A stretch of 64,000 bases of DNA from Rutpela maculata (Eukaryota; Arthropoda; Insecta; Coleoptera; Cerambycidae), in assembly GCA_936432065.2 (NCBI GenBank), contig OW386293.2, positions 68,403,965 to 68,467,964 on the forward strand, given 5' to 3'. Positions 19,019 to 30,035 of this stretch are shown piece after piece; the first letter of the stretch is position 1, and each line of letters starts with the position of its first letter. Both the position numbers and the translations under genes were made by a program. Under the pieces are notes generated by a model. That model saw nothing but the letters and a program-made list of their open reading frames with translations, had not been told where the DNA came from and searched no databases.

Positions 19019-19344
19019 TGTTAATGTCCTACAAATCTGTTATTTTACAATAACCATCCTATTTTGAGATGCATTAAATGAAAAATAACGCCCTACGGCG
19101 TTATGAATATCTATAACGCCCTAGGGCATTATAAAATTATAACACAACCCAAAACAAGTAAATTATGATAGCGTCATTGACAAACAAAATGCGTTGCTAT
19201 GCAACGGCGGCGTTTACAAACAATTTTGATTTTTACTATCTTTTAAATCAAATCGTTCTGAACATAATAGATGTCAAATTAATAAATCGTAAATGTCAAA
19301 AAAAAAAATTCGAATTAAATAACAGACTTGTAGGACATTAAATG
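19019..19344. mobile_element. 325-bp MITE-like inverted-repeat element
   Basis: TAATGTCCTACAAATCTGTT at the left is inverted as AACAGACTTGTAGGACATTA at the right. Inside are short GCCCTANGGC hairpins ('AACGCCCTACGGCGTT', 'AACGCCCTAGGGCATT'). No ORF. Confidence 0.65.
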
Positions 19345-19357
19345 TTGAAGGCACCAC

Positions 19358-19466
19358 GGGTGTTATAAGATAATGACGCCCTCGGTCGACCAGGTCGACT
19401 ACGCCGGAGGCCCTCGGGAAGTACACTGCCGACCTCGGTGCGTTATTATTATCCTCATAACACCCC
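19358..19466. repeat. GC-rich hairpin
   Basis: GGTGTTATAAGATAATGACGC pairs with the inverse of GCGTTATTATTATCCTCATAACACC. The loop is GC-rich and includes 'GGTCGACCAGGTCGAC', which is itself palindromic. It stands out from the AT-rich surroundings. Confidence 0.6.
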
Positions 19467-19477
19467 CGATACCTTAA

Positions 19478-19481
<4 letters not shown>

Positions 19482-19550
<69 letters not shown>
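19482..19550. repeat. (TA)n microsatellite
   Basis: About 34 TA units in the spacer of the giant inverted repeat. Neither flank shows the TCCTATTTT motif or a hammerhead, unlike the other two long (TA)n tracts. Confidence 0.97.
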
Positions 19551-19552
<2 letters not shown>

Positions 19553-19964
19553 ATTTTTAACATTTTTCTTAGTGAATAGAAGGATAAATAGTGAGCCTGG
19601 AGGGAAAATATATAATTATGAACGCATACACAAACACCACACATAGACGATGAATCGCTCGCATGAATTTTTACGTGCCTTTACTGAATTGTATTTATTA
19701 CAGGTACACCCATCCACATTTCAGCTATATCCAATGGATTCCTTATACATTTCTTAATGTATTGAAAAAGTTCCAGAATTTATATTCAAAACAATCAAAG
19801 ATATTTTCATAGTTATAAGGATAAGATCGTGAAAATCGCAATTTCTTATCATGATCTGATTAATCATACTTTTAATCATACAAGTAAACAAAGTGTTTGA
19901 ACATTCTAAAAGTATACATTTTTTCCAAAATAGTGATATTTTATTTTTCCCAATGGGTCAATTT

Positions 19965-21311
19965 CTCGGCAAGTTACAGCCTCCAATACATATATTTATC
20001 AAGAAAATCATCAAGCAAGGAAATTAAAATGATTTGAGATGTACTTTTTTTTTAATCCACGTTGCTACAATTTAATAAACCATAATAATCATGAAGTTTA
20101 CATACTTTTTAACAGTTCTCAATGAAGAAAGAATTTTTTTGAAGGGCTTTTGTTCTTTTCTATATTATTTCCACATCCAGTGGAAGTATAGTACGACAGA
20201 AAAAACGTTTAAAAATTTTTATTGTTCAAATAGGCTTAGAATGTCATGAAACGTCGAGATTTTAAGTTTGAGCGAAAAAAAATCTGTGTCTGTCGGTCTG
20301 TCTGTAACTTTTTTTTTGTGCGCTCGTTTACTCTGGAATCGTTTAAGATACTGACTTGAAATTTGGTACACATATGTGCTTTAACAAGATCTGGCACTAG
20401 ATTATATTTTCATTTTGTTCCGTCGAAGGGTTAGGTGGTAAATTGGGGTAAATTTGGGGTAAATAGGTAAATCAAGCAGGTAAGAGTCCATAAAATTGGT
20501 ATTTAGTATATATAAGAGAAGCTAAGGCCCTTTTGGCATTAGCCGCCCCCATTACAACCCCCACCATTATTAAAGGGAATGAAAAAAAATGTGATTTAGT
20601 GTGTGTACAAGAACCAGAAACCTCAAAATATTTTTTTCCTTCATCCACCCCCACTACCACCCCCTATCACCACACCCACCCCACTACCGATGTGGGGTAT
20701 CGTTTTATGGGTTTTTGGGGTAGAGGATTTCAAATATTATATTTTTAAAGTTCCATAAACAATTATTTCCACATACAAAATTTTTTCGTTGCGAGTGACT
20801 TGGATAGAAAATCTAGATATGGAAGTAGTGATTCCTTGGGCAGCGGTTTTTTTTATTGCGACGATTGAGTTCGGGCGTGATAATATATATAAGTATATTT
20901 TTCCCATCCATCCTTTGCTTGTATTGTTTGAAACAAAGAAAGCTACAATTTCTATCTTTTAAATGAACCAACTCTCATTTAGTTTGAACAAATTCTGATT
21001 TAGTGACATGCAATTCAATGCATCGGTATCACAGTCATGCGTATTCAAGCGCGCGCGCATGGATCTCGCTCCGAGTTATAACGTTACACTTGACTACTTT
21101 TTCCGGGAAAACCGTGGCTTCAGCGATAAATTTTGTTAGGATATTTTTTGTTCATAAATACGTGATCTATCAATCTGTACTTTTTATTTTTTCCTAACTC
21201 GACTTAATTTCAAAATTTTGAAAAAAATGTTTTTTTTTCACTTTTTTTATGTTCTGCATCCGAGCGAAATGTAAGCTTTTCAGCATATTATTTTATACAC
21301 TTTCACGAACT
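19965..21311 (-). repeat. right arm of giant inverted repeat (~1.35 kb)
   Basis: Near-identical reverse complement of 17006-18356, from CAATTTCTCGGCAAGTTAC to CACTTTCACGAAC. It contains the mirrored family A element. The 1.6-kb spacer between arms holds family C, the 19019 MITE, a hairpin and a (TA)n tract. Confidence 0.93.
20167..20826 (-). mobile_element. family A element, full length, inverted
   Basis: Mirror copy of 17491-18149 within the right arm, ending in the ACTTCCACATCCAG-type terminus. The frames at 20472-20748 mirror those at 17559-17783 and are translated repeat. Confidence 0.75.
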
Positions 21312-22648
21312 TATTAAAAAAAAATAATTATTCAGTTTGCAAATTTTTGTAGGTAAATACCTTCATCGACTGGGCTATTTGTCTAAATATAAAAATTAAA
21401 AGCTATCGTAGAAAAAATATTGTATGAAAAGCATGCATAAAGTGCCTTCTTTTCACTCACCTACGGCTCGTGCAACAAACTTCACATTCGTGAAAAAAGT
21501 ATCACTTTATGCACTTGTTGCATACATTGGTATTTTGTAGTTATATTCTATCACGCATTTTAAACCCGTTAAAAAATGCAATATTCTTATATAGTTGTGA
21601 TAAAATGAATTGTTTACGGGAATGAATTCAAAAAAAATAACATTCTAAACATCGCACAGTGGTCTGAAGTCCCAAAAAATTGTCACAAATTTTTTTAAAA
21701 AGTTTGTATCTAGGGATTTTTAATGGTTGGAATAGTTATACCGCGTTGTACCCCTAGCATATGTTGTGATAGTTAGTAAAGGACAGATGTTCGTGTATGA
21801 CTTTAGAATTCATTTGTTAAGGATAGGATTTTGCAGAGTGAGAGGGAAGTATGCGTTTATTTTCAATTTATTATAAACATTTAAAAAACTAAACATAGTA
21901 TAATCTTAAAACTATTTTATATATTTGCTACTGTTATAACGAATACAACTATATATATATTTCTTATTATATATTTCTGTTGTATTTGAATATTGTGGTT
22001 TGTCAATGAGAATAGATCTTATTTTCATTATTAAAGCATGGCATTTAACTGTATTCAAAAATTATGATACAAACAATCTATCTTAAATCACACTACAACA
22101 ATGCTTTTGTATTAAAGCTTTGGCATAATTGGATTCTATGATAACATATTACATCGAAGGAGTTCTTGCAGTTTCAAATCATCAGTGTTCAAAGTAACAT
22201 GTGTTTAAATGAACCCAAGAGTATATAAAGTTTAAATCAGTAATAAATTTTCTATCAACTGGCAATTTAGTAACTTGAATTATATGTAATACCAGAAGTC
22301 TTATTACGTGTACAATGGCACTTGCAAACTGTCTGCAAAGTTTTGTTCGCAAAAACATTACTGTCGCAATTTCTAAAAGTGCTGTATTTTCAGTTCATAA
22401 TTTCTTAAGTCGTATAGTATTTTATATAACAAGTGGCTAAAATGGTGTTTTTTTTTTACTAGTGCCGAAGGCGAGTGCTATAAACCACACGAGTAAAAAA
22501 AACACATTTTAGTCTCGAGTTATATACAAAATTTTTTGTATCGCCATTCGAAATTAGAAAACAATATAATTTTTTTAAAATAGACTAAATTCTATTGCTG
22601 TTTCTATAGAAACTAATAAGTTTTATTTCACACTGTGAAATAAAATTT
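21312..22648. other. AT-rich, two small hairpins only
   Basis: ATGCATAAAGTG (~21434) is inverted as CACTTTATGCA (~21511). CTAAAATGGTGTTTTTTTTT (~22437) is inverted as AAAAAAACACATTTTAG (~22496) around 'GTGCCGAAGGCGAGTGC'. Both may be degenerate foldback MITEs. Nothing coding was seen. Confidence 0.45.
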
Positions 22649-23114
22649 CTTTTTCTTCAAGCGTATTAAAATGTTTAAATTATGTCACCAAAAACAGAAG
22701 CAGAAGTAGGACATTGTTTTACTAGTAACAAAATGTTAGTACCGAACGCCACCGTAGTGGACATTGTTTTACTAGTAACATAATGTTAGTTCCGAAAGCG
22801 CCGCCGCAGTGGGTATTGTTTTACTAGTAACATAATATTAATACCGAAAGCCACCGGTGGCGCGCTATCCACTAGCCACTTGTCATATTGTGTCAACATG
22901 TAAGACTGTAGTTTGAATATTTGTACATTTATGATAAATAAATGAATTTTTGCATTTTAATACGCTTGAAGAAAAAATAGTATATATTACACGGAGTAGA
23001 ACGCCTTTTTTTGTGTTTCGCCCAGTTTGCGGCTTCGGCTTCGCCTCAGCCGCAAATCCTGGGCTCAACACAAAAAAAGAGTGCGTTCTACTCCTAGTAA
23101 TATAATATACTATT
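22649..23114 (-). mobile_element. family C foldback element, copy 2 (inverted)
   Basis: Reverse complement of 18424-18886 with a few substitutions (for example GCCGCAGTGG for GCCGTAGTGG). It has both the TTCTTCAAGCG-bounded part and the GC-loop hairpin, ending near ATAATATACTATT. Confidence 0.85.
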
Positions 23115-24131
23115 ATTTCACTCTTTTTTCTTTATTTTACACTTGTCAATAATGACATTGTTTTGATTCACTGAAACTGTCAAATAATTGCCATTTTAGG
23201 ATATGGCGTTACAAAAAATATATTTATTAGGTACCATAGAAAAGAAATTTTTCATACCAGTCCACATCAAACATTCCTGAAAAACATAACACACACGGTA
23301 TAAATTAGTCTATTTCATATCCAGAAGCATATTATTTAAAATGAAAATTTTCTGAATTTTATCCTAATTTGTTGTAATTTTACTTAAAATCCTGTAGAAT
23401 TTTGACATGTCTTAATATAAGCAATGAGGAATTGTAACCCAAATATATTAAAACAAAGCTAGTTATTTAGTTTTAATTTCAAATCAATTTAAAATTTAAA
23501 TATAATTGATGACAAAAAATCCTTATAATTTTTTTTTCTAACTATTTTTTTATTTAAACTTAATTAGAAATAGGTAATGTTTTCAGTTTAGATAGTACAA
23601 CTATAAACAGAAGATGGGAGACGAAGGATACTGTGCTCACTTGTCGTATCAATGACATGGGTTTTACAGTGTTGCGAGACTGTCATTTAAAAATAATAAC
23701 ACAATTTTACTTTTACCTTGTTTAATCAGTTTTGAAATGAAAACACTAACTGATATTTAATATTAATTTGCACATTGCCATTGCAATTTTTCACAAATCA
23801 CAATTATTCCATAGGTTTTACTAGAAAAAGTAGGACGTCCAGATCGGTTTTTTGAAGCTCCTTGTGTCTTTATTGAAAAAATGTCACTGACCTCAGTAAT
23901 TTATTGAGTGCAAAAATGTATTTTAAAACGATGAAAATAAAATATTACCATTTTTTATTTATCATAGAAAATTTCTACAACCATTGTAGTAATTAAATTA
24001 ATAGCGAAAAATAAATTAAGAATGGGCTTGTAAACAATGAATTGATGTTTCTATACTCTACCGATGAGAACTAACGAGTTCGAAAAAACTTGTACAGTTT
24101 TTTTAGAGTTGAAATAGTTTAATAATTGTTG
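23115..24131. other. no recognised feature
   Basis: AT-rich sequence without recognisable genes or shared repeats. Confidence 0.35.
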
Positions 24132-24600
24132 TGAATTACTGAATTTCAATAAATGATTTAAGTATGTTCAATATTTTTTTTACGTTAAAATGCTAAGAAT
24201 CCTATCATGTAGTTCAATACTTCGTCAGTATTAGATAGAAGAGTAATTGTTTTAATTGGTTCTATGAGTGTTTTTAAATGTTTTCGTAAATAGTATATTA
24301 GCGGGACCATATTATGATACCAATTCACAGAAAGTAGATAATTTCATATCAAATAAAAAGTCTGAATGACTGAATTTAAATACGTGATTTAAAGTATTTT
24401 CAATATATTTTTTTGCTTTAAAATGATAGGAATCATAAAATATAATTCAATACTTCGTAAGTATTATTAGCTAGAAGAGTAGTTGTTTTGATTGATTCTC
24501 CAATAATGAGTATTTTAAAATATTTACCTAACTAGTATATTAGCGTGCCCAGATTAGGGCAACAATATACAAAATGTAGGTAATTTCATAATAAATAAAA
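24132..24600. repeat. diverged 231-bp tandem duplication
   Basis: ACTGAATTTCAATAAATGA (24138) and ACTGAATTTAAATACGTGA (24369) start two units that align through 'AATCATAAAATATAATTCAAT', 'ATTAGATAGAAGAGTA' and 'TAGTATATTAGCG'. Identity looks around 75-80% by eye, so it is an old duplication. Confidence 0.75.
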
Positions 24601-24876
24601 AAGTGTGTAAGTTGTGACTTGTTTAATACCTAAATAAAATTCTCTGATCAAAAAATTCTTATTGGAAAACTTTCGGACATTGCTCCTTTGACCTCTAATA
24701 CACCATCAAAGTATTAAATTATAAAAATTCTATATACCTACTGTGATTTATACGCATATAACTACATAGTATCATGCTCAATGTTGTGAATCCCTTTGTT
24801 TACGTGCATATTCTCTGTAGCGCTTTAATTAGGTGCCTTTAATTATACTAATAATTTAATAATTGTTATTTTTGAG

Positions 24877-25317
24877 TTGGTTACTTATCACGATTTGAAG
24901 GTGTAATTCAATGCAGGTCGGGGTATTTGCCCGCTGAGTAGTTGTTTCCTTCAAATCCTATTTTCATAAACAGTGAGGATAGCCCACTAAGGCTAGAGGT
25001 CGCCGCTCTTGGTACTTGCAAAAAAGCAAGTCGCTATACACCAGTGACATTTGTCCGACGTATAGTAGCATCTGACCATATGAGAGTTTATCTCTCACCG
25101 TCACTTCATTTCATTCAGTTTGTATAAGACTAGCAAGTTGACCACTATCATTTGTCTGTTCCATGACCTATGACATACTGAGGAGAACATAATAAGTTCG
25201 AAACCGGTCTATGTCTGGTTAGGAACAGACAATTGGCTACTGATCACGATTTGAAGGTGTAATTCAATGCAGGTCGGGGTATTTGCCCGCTGAGTAGTTG
25301 TTTCCTTCAAATCCTAT

Positions 25318-25322
<5 letters not shown>
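24877..25322 (+). mobile_element. retrozyme-like tandem array 2 (1.25 units)
   Basis: 'CGATTTGAAGGTGTAATTC' occurs at 24891 and 25247, a period of 356 bp. The ~78-bp overlap (to CCTATTTTCAT) is virtually identical in both units. The unit contains one complete plus-strand type-I hammerhead at 25154-25230. Its sequence is unrelated to array 1 outside the ribozyme core. The array ends at a (TA)n tract on the RNA-3' side and starts just after the hammerhead stem I position of a missing upstream unit. No ORF of note; the frame at 24942-25127 lies inside the unit and has no motif. Confidence 0.85.
25154..25230 (+). ncRNA. type-I hammerhead ribozyme with extended stem I
   Basis: Plus strand 5' to 3': outer stem I GTCTGTTCC (25154-25162), inner stem I GACATA (25172-25177), core CTGAGGA (25178-25184), stem II GAAC-ATAATAA-GTTC (25185-25199), core GAAA (25200-25203), stem III C-CG-G, triplet GTC (25207-25209). 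Then come inner stem I TATGTC (25210-25215) and outer stem I GGAACAGAC (25222-25230). The internal loop also allows ACC/GGT pairing. The cut is predicted after 25209. Stem III is palindromic (ACCGGT). Confidence 0.92.

Positions 25323-25384
<62 letters not shown>
25323..25384. repeat. (TA)n microsatellite next to hammerhead array 2
   Basis: About 30 TA units directly after CCTATTTTCA. A mariner-like MITE starts at its far end, using a TA as target. Confidence 0.97.
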
Positions 25385-25387
<3 letters not shown>

Positions 25388-26024
25388 GGTGATCTAGCAT
25401 GACATGCGGAAAATTTATCAGTAGGTTGTCCCCATCGAAAGGAGTTAAAAAAATGAAAAATTATAAAAAATGACCAAAAAAAAATTACCTTATTTTTTGT
25501 AGAAATGCGCCGTCAATGACTTTAACCAATCTGACGTAACCCGCTACAACCATTTCACTTTATCAGATTTGGGATTGACACTATTGGCAGCATAGTTGGA
25601 GAGGGTAGAAGTGACTTTTTGGTTTTAACCAAATCACACTACAAAAATAGAGAAATAAATCGAAAGACATTGACTATGCTAGTGAACTCTACAACAACAA
25701 GTAGATATAAGAGATATTTACTTAAACTCGTCAATAACACAAAAACACCAACTTGGCGCTGCTTTGTACCTACCGGTGTCCTGATTGTTCGACCGAAAGC
25801 AAAAAACTTAAGGAAATGTAAACGTATTCAATATGTTCTTTCGCAAGTAAGTTCGTCGCCCCATTACTGAACTAGGCAATAATAGTAGTGTATCTTCGTA
25901 AGTTTTAACCATTTTTAATATACTAAATTACCTCGGAGCACTCTAAAATTCCGCAGGGACGTTGCCACATTGAAGACCACCACCACCATTTTATTTTCCG
26001 CATATCATCGTAAATCACGTTGTA
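25383..26024 (+). mobile_element. mariner-like MITE, copy 1
   Basis: Starts TA-CAGGGTGATCTAGCATGACA and ends with the inverse TCATCGTAAATCACGTTG-TA, about 30 bp of inverted terminus. TA on both sides fits Tc1/mariner target choice. Interior landmarks: 'GGTTGTCCCCATCGAAAGG' and 'ATTGACACTATTGGCAGC'. The frame at 25619-25870 has no transposase motif. A second copy is at 37893-38648. Confidence 0.8.
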
Positions 26025-28060
26025 TAGTAAAATAATAATGTGGTATATCATAAACATATAATTATTATACCAAAACCATTTTTAAACCATTGCAACGTAT
26101 ATTTCACGTATAATATACGTGCTAGTGTTTGCTGGGAATAGACCATATCTAGTAAAAGGACCACAGCTACAATTGTTATTAGATGCCAAAGGAGCCATTT
26201 TCGAAAGTTTCTCAATAACAGTTTTTTGATGAGGAAGACTTACTTTATGTAAAAAAGTTTTAGCCAATTTGAACGAATATTTTTTTCACTTGTCATTTTT
26301 AGGCAGAATTTCCGGTGTCTATTTGCCAACATTTTTCAAACTTTATTTCTTTTTCTACCCTTTTTTTATTAAAACAACGAATCTTTTTAGTGCGAAATAT
26401 TAAAAGAGCTATTAGAAAGTCTCACAATATAAAATGTATGAAAAATAAATAATGAATTCGAAAAAAAATTTACCTCTTGTACATTTCTTGAGCGTATCTC
26501 GGAAACTAGATGTAGAATAGAGTTGGGGCCTTTGAGAGCTTTTGATCAGAAATCTACAACATATTAGAAATTCAGCCAGTTTGATACAAATTCAATTTCT
26601 GTAAGAAAACAGCGGGGGAAGTCCTTTGTTTTATGAATTATGGACATCATGAAACGCTGGAAAAAACCTAACATAATACTTGTAGGACAAAATGTCACTT
26701 GAACGAGCATGTCAAAGAAACAAAGTAGTTTGACTTAAATCATTAATGTTTGTACTAATAGTTTATAGTATAAAATGTAAGGAAAGAATAATCTGCCAGT
26801 CTTCGAGCGACACTATTTTTTTACATAGTTGAGACGCTTCTCTCGAGCATTGCCGGGACTCGCCATTCACCAAGTAAGAGGACACATCAGTACGAAAAAC
26901 AGAGTTACAAAGTTAATGAAAAGAGTCAACTAAAACTGTTGCTAGCTCCCGGTCTATTACATGAAATCTGAGATTTGCTGATTAATAATTACAAAATTTT
27001 TACAGATTTGCGTGGAACATGATACGCGAGAGTTTTCGGAGTTACTAATGTTGAGCTGAAGCCAAACTTCAAAAATCAAAATGATAATCGATATGGCGGT
27101 GTCGATTATTAAATAACATTCTTGATTTTTAGCCCACCACGTGAGGGATTTTTATTCTTGAACGTCCGTGGCTTACAGCAACTAAAACGAAACCGAACCG
27201 AACCCATGGAGCTCTTTGGTTATAGTTAATTATAATGTTAATATAAATTTCTATTAATTTAAATAATTTTAAGACACCTTTAAAAATATGTACTCAGTTA
27301 CTTATAATAAAATAATGCAAATGTAATTTTGTATCCGGGTTGTCTGGTGAAATAAGGAAACCTTTATGTAATTTACTATGCCCTAGTCTCATGAATATAA
27401 ACGAATAAAAATATATAAATGTCTACATTTTACACGTCCAGGACACTGTTAGAATTTTAAGAACTTAACTTATTGCATTTTAAAGGGAACTACTCTCCCT
27501 TCTTATTATGATTATTAATGTAAGTGTCATTATTTTGCGGAAATTTCCTTTATAAATATTTTAAATATTCATACTCGTTGACTATATTATGTAGGGGACA
27601 AGTTTCCTCATAGCGCTGTAATGATGCAAGTTTTGCTGTTATTTTCTTTCGAATAATGCAGATATGTTTGCTAGAAAATGTTAATAAATTGTTCAGTTAT
27701 TATTTACACATGAATTCATAATTCATACCACGTTTTAATGAGATTTTAAAGGTTTTCCAAGCATGAATTACTTAAAAAAAGACGTTTTAAAGTTAGGTAG
27801 CCATGTCACAGAGCAATATAATAGGTTTCTTGTTATTAAAATTTATTATACAATTCAAAGCTCTCTTATTAATATACAAAATTTTTCTTTCTCTACTTCT
27901 TTCCCCTTGGCATATTCTCGGTGTAGTTTTAATAGTATTGGTTAATTTAACTCTTGTGACAAGTATATTTTAATAAATTTATTAAAGTCAAAATCGCAAC
28001 GTGTATCATATTATCTCAATTATATCATTGTAAAATGATACCTTTATCTTTTAAAATCTC
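26025..28060. other. no recognised feature
   Basis: 2 kb of AT-rich sequence with short chance frames (26082-26267 minus, 27763-27945 plus) and no shared repeats that I could find. Confidence 0.35.
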
Positions 28061-28063
28061 TTA

Positions 28064-28509
28064 GGGCCAGTTTTATAATATCGGATTAAACCGCGGAGTA
28101 CGGATTAAACTTCGGCCTTGAAAAAAAGTCTGTTTTATAATGTCCGTAATCTTCAGTTTGCAGATTAAATACGTCACGGTAAGGTTAAACTTCAAACGGT
28201 GGATGGAGACCGTTTAAACTGGAGATCTCATATTCATAACCTCATAATTGAAAAAATTCCCTGTTTTTATATGTAATATGATAGATATATTCGAAATATT
28301 TGATTATCTATTATTTATTTATTATTATTTACTCTCTAATGACAACGAAGAAATTGTTAATGTAATATAAGGTGCTTCAAGTTCCAAGTTAAAACTATAC
28401 AGTTGATCTAACATTATAATACTGGCCCTAACAGGCACTTTGTAAAGTAAAGCTTGGTTTAATACTAGGTTTAAACTATACGGTTAATCTAATATTATAA
28501 TACTGGCCC
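28064..28509. mobile_element. PIF/Harbinger-like MITE, TSD TTA
   Basis: Begins GGGCCAGTTTTATAATAT and ends ATTATAATACTGGCCC, flanked by TTA at 28061-28063 and 28510-28512. The right ~80 bp (GTTTAAACTATAC...ACTGGCCC) is present twice, the inner copy ending at ~28429. No transposase. Confidence 0.75.
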
Positions 28510-28512
28510 TTA

Positions 28513-29113
28513 AGGGTCTTGCTTATTCTGTGAAACGCAGTATACGATAAATAATTGCTAATTTAGCATAATTGCTGAACGTTAAATACAACTGACGGTC
28601 ATTCAGTGAGCATAAAATCGTTAAACTTGGTACTTCCAATTAAGTGACTTACGTTAATTCAAGTTAATATTTAATTTTGAACAAGCTGAATTTCATTTGT
28701 TAATCTGTTCATTATTCTACACGATTCATGTTTTTCTTTTTACTCACCTATTATAAGGAATTTAAATTAAAAAAAATCACAATAAATTTTGAAGCTAAGT
28801 GCACGATTCATTCCACTGCTCAATAGATATTTAGTGACGAAAACATTCGTCTGTTATATATAGGATGTTAAAAAAATTCACAGCTGAAATCCAGGAGACT
28901 ATTCCTTTTGTCAAAATAAGAAAAAAGGTCCGGTTTCGTTTCCGAGATACATGGTAATGGAGGATTTTCTCAATAACGATACATTTTCGCCATGTACTAC
29001 AAGGGAACCTTTTTTGTGTATTCATCAATTTTCCCCAAGAAATTGTATCGGTCCTTCGAAAATAGGAGGTATACAATTTTTTTTAAACTCATAGACAATT
29101 TCAATCCCTTACA
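28513..29113. other. no recognised feature
   Basis: AT-rich. The minus frame at 28831-29076 has no recognised motif. Confidence 0.35.
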
Positions 29114-29749
29114 GTACAGTCGAAATGATTTAATTTAATTTATTTCGGCGACAACATTCCACCTGACATTTTATTGTTGATTTTTATGTATTACGACCAC
29201 TTGATTACGAGAAAAATGTTTGCGCCCAAAAATTCCGTGTGCGTCAAAAGTTATATGCACTTTTTGATGCGCTTTCACGAATTCTCAACTTATCTCCTTG
29301 TACTAGTAATCGGATGGGAATTTTAAAAATACTGGCTCATTTGAAATAAAATTTTTAAAAAATGTAGACCTGTCCGATATATATTGGTCAATTCGCCATC
29401 TTAAAAGAAAATAGAAAACACCAAGAATAGCCTAAAAAATCAAAATTGAATATCTTTTCTACAAGAAGAAGTAATTTCACCATAGTTGGCAAAAATAAAA
29501 TTCATTCATGGTCAAATATAATACACCAATCCCGGACACCGTATGTCAAATAGAACGGTCAAAGATGGCGGACGAAATAAACTTTTTAATTCTTTGTCAA
29601 TTATCCAGGAGGCATTGTACGTCACTTTTTTTTATTTTTGATTGTACGTTATTTTATGTGCTTTTAGGGGACAGAGTTCATTTTTTTTTAATTTTCAAAG
29701 AGTGCGTTTTTTTTATTTTCAAAAAAATGCATTTTTACAATTTTCAAAA
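29114..29749 (+). repeat. left arm of ~630-bp inverted repeat
   Basis: From CAGTCGAAATG through 'CGGCGACAACATTCCACCTG', 'TCGTAATCGG'-like and 'GGTCAAAGATGGCGGACG' to 'GCATTTTTACAATTTTCAAA'. The inverse lies at 33438-34040. Arms differ at roughly one base in ten. The arms enclose 3.7 kb including the GEDIDLLV pseudogene, so the whole may be an old foldback transposon. Confidence 0.85.
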
Positions 29750-30035
29750 ATGTATTTTCTTTGATCCTCCTTTTTTTACTCAATTTTGATCGAAACAAAA
29801 TGAAATATGCTATAGAAAGTCTCGTAAAACTTCAAAAATTTAATACAAATTGAAACTTCATTCATTTGAAAAGGAAATTTGGTAATAATGGTAATAATAA
29901 TAATATATGAATATATGATCAATAATCAGAACCAAGCAGTCAAAACTAGTGTAGTATTATTTTTGATATGTATGCTGATGAACAGAATAACACTAAGTTA
30001 AAATCGGTTAGTCAAAAAAAAAATTCTAACTAATA

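Noticed and set aside
17559..20748. Paired 74- and 71-codon ORFs with the same start (MALAAPITTP)
   Set aside because: They are translations of family A in the two arms of the inverted repeat, without codon-level conservation beyond the DNA identity.
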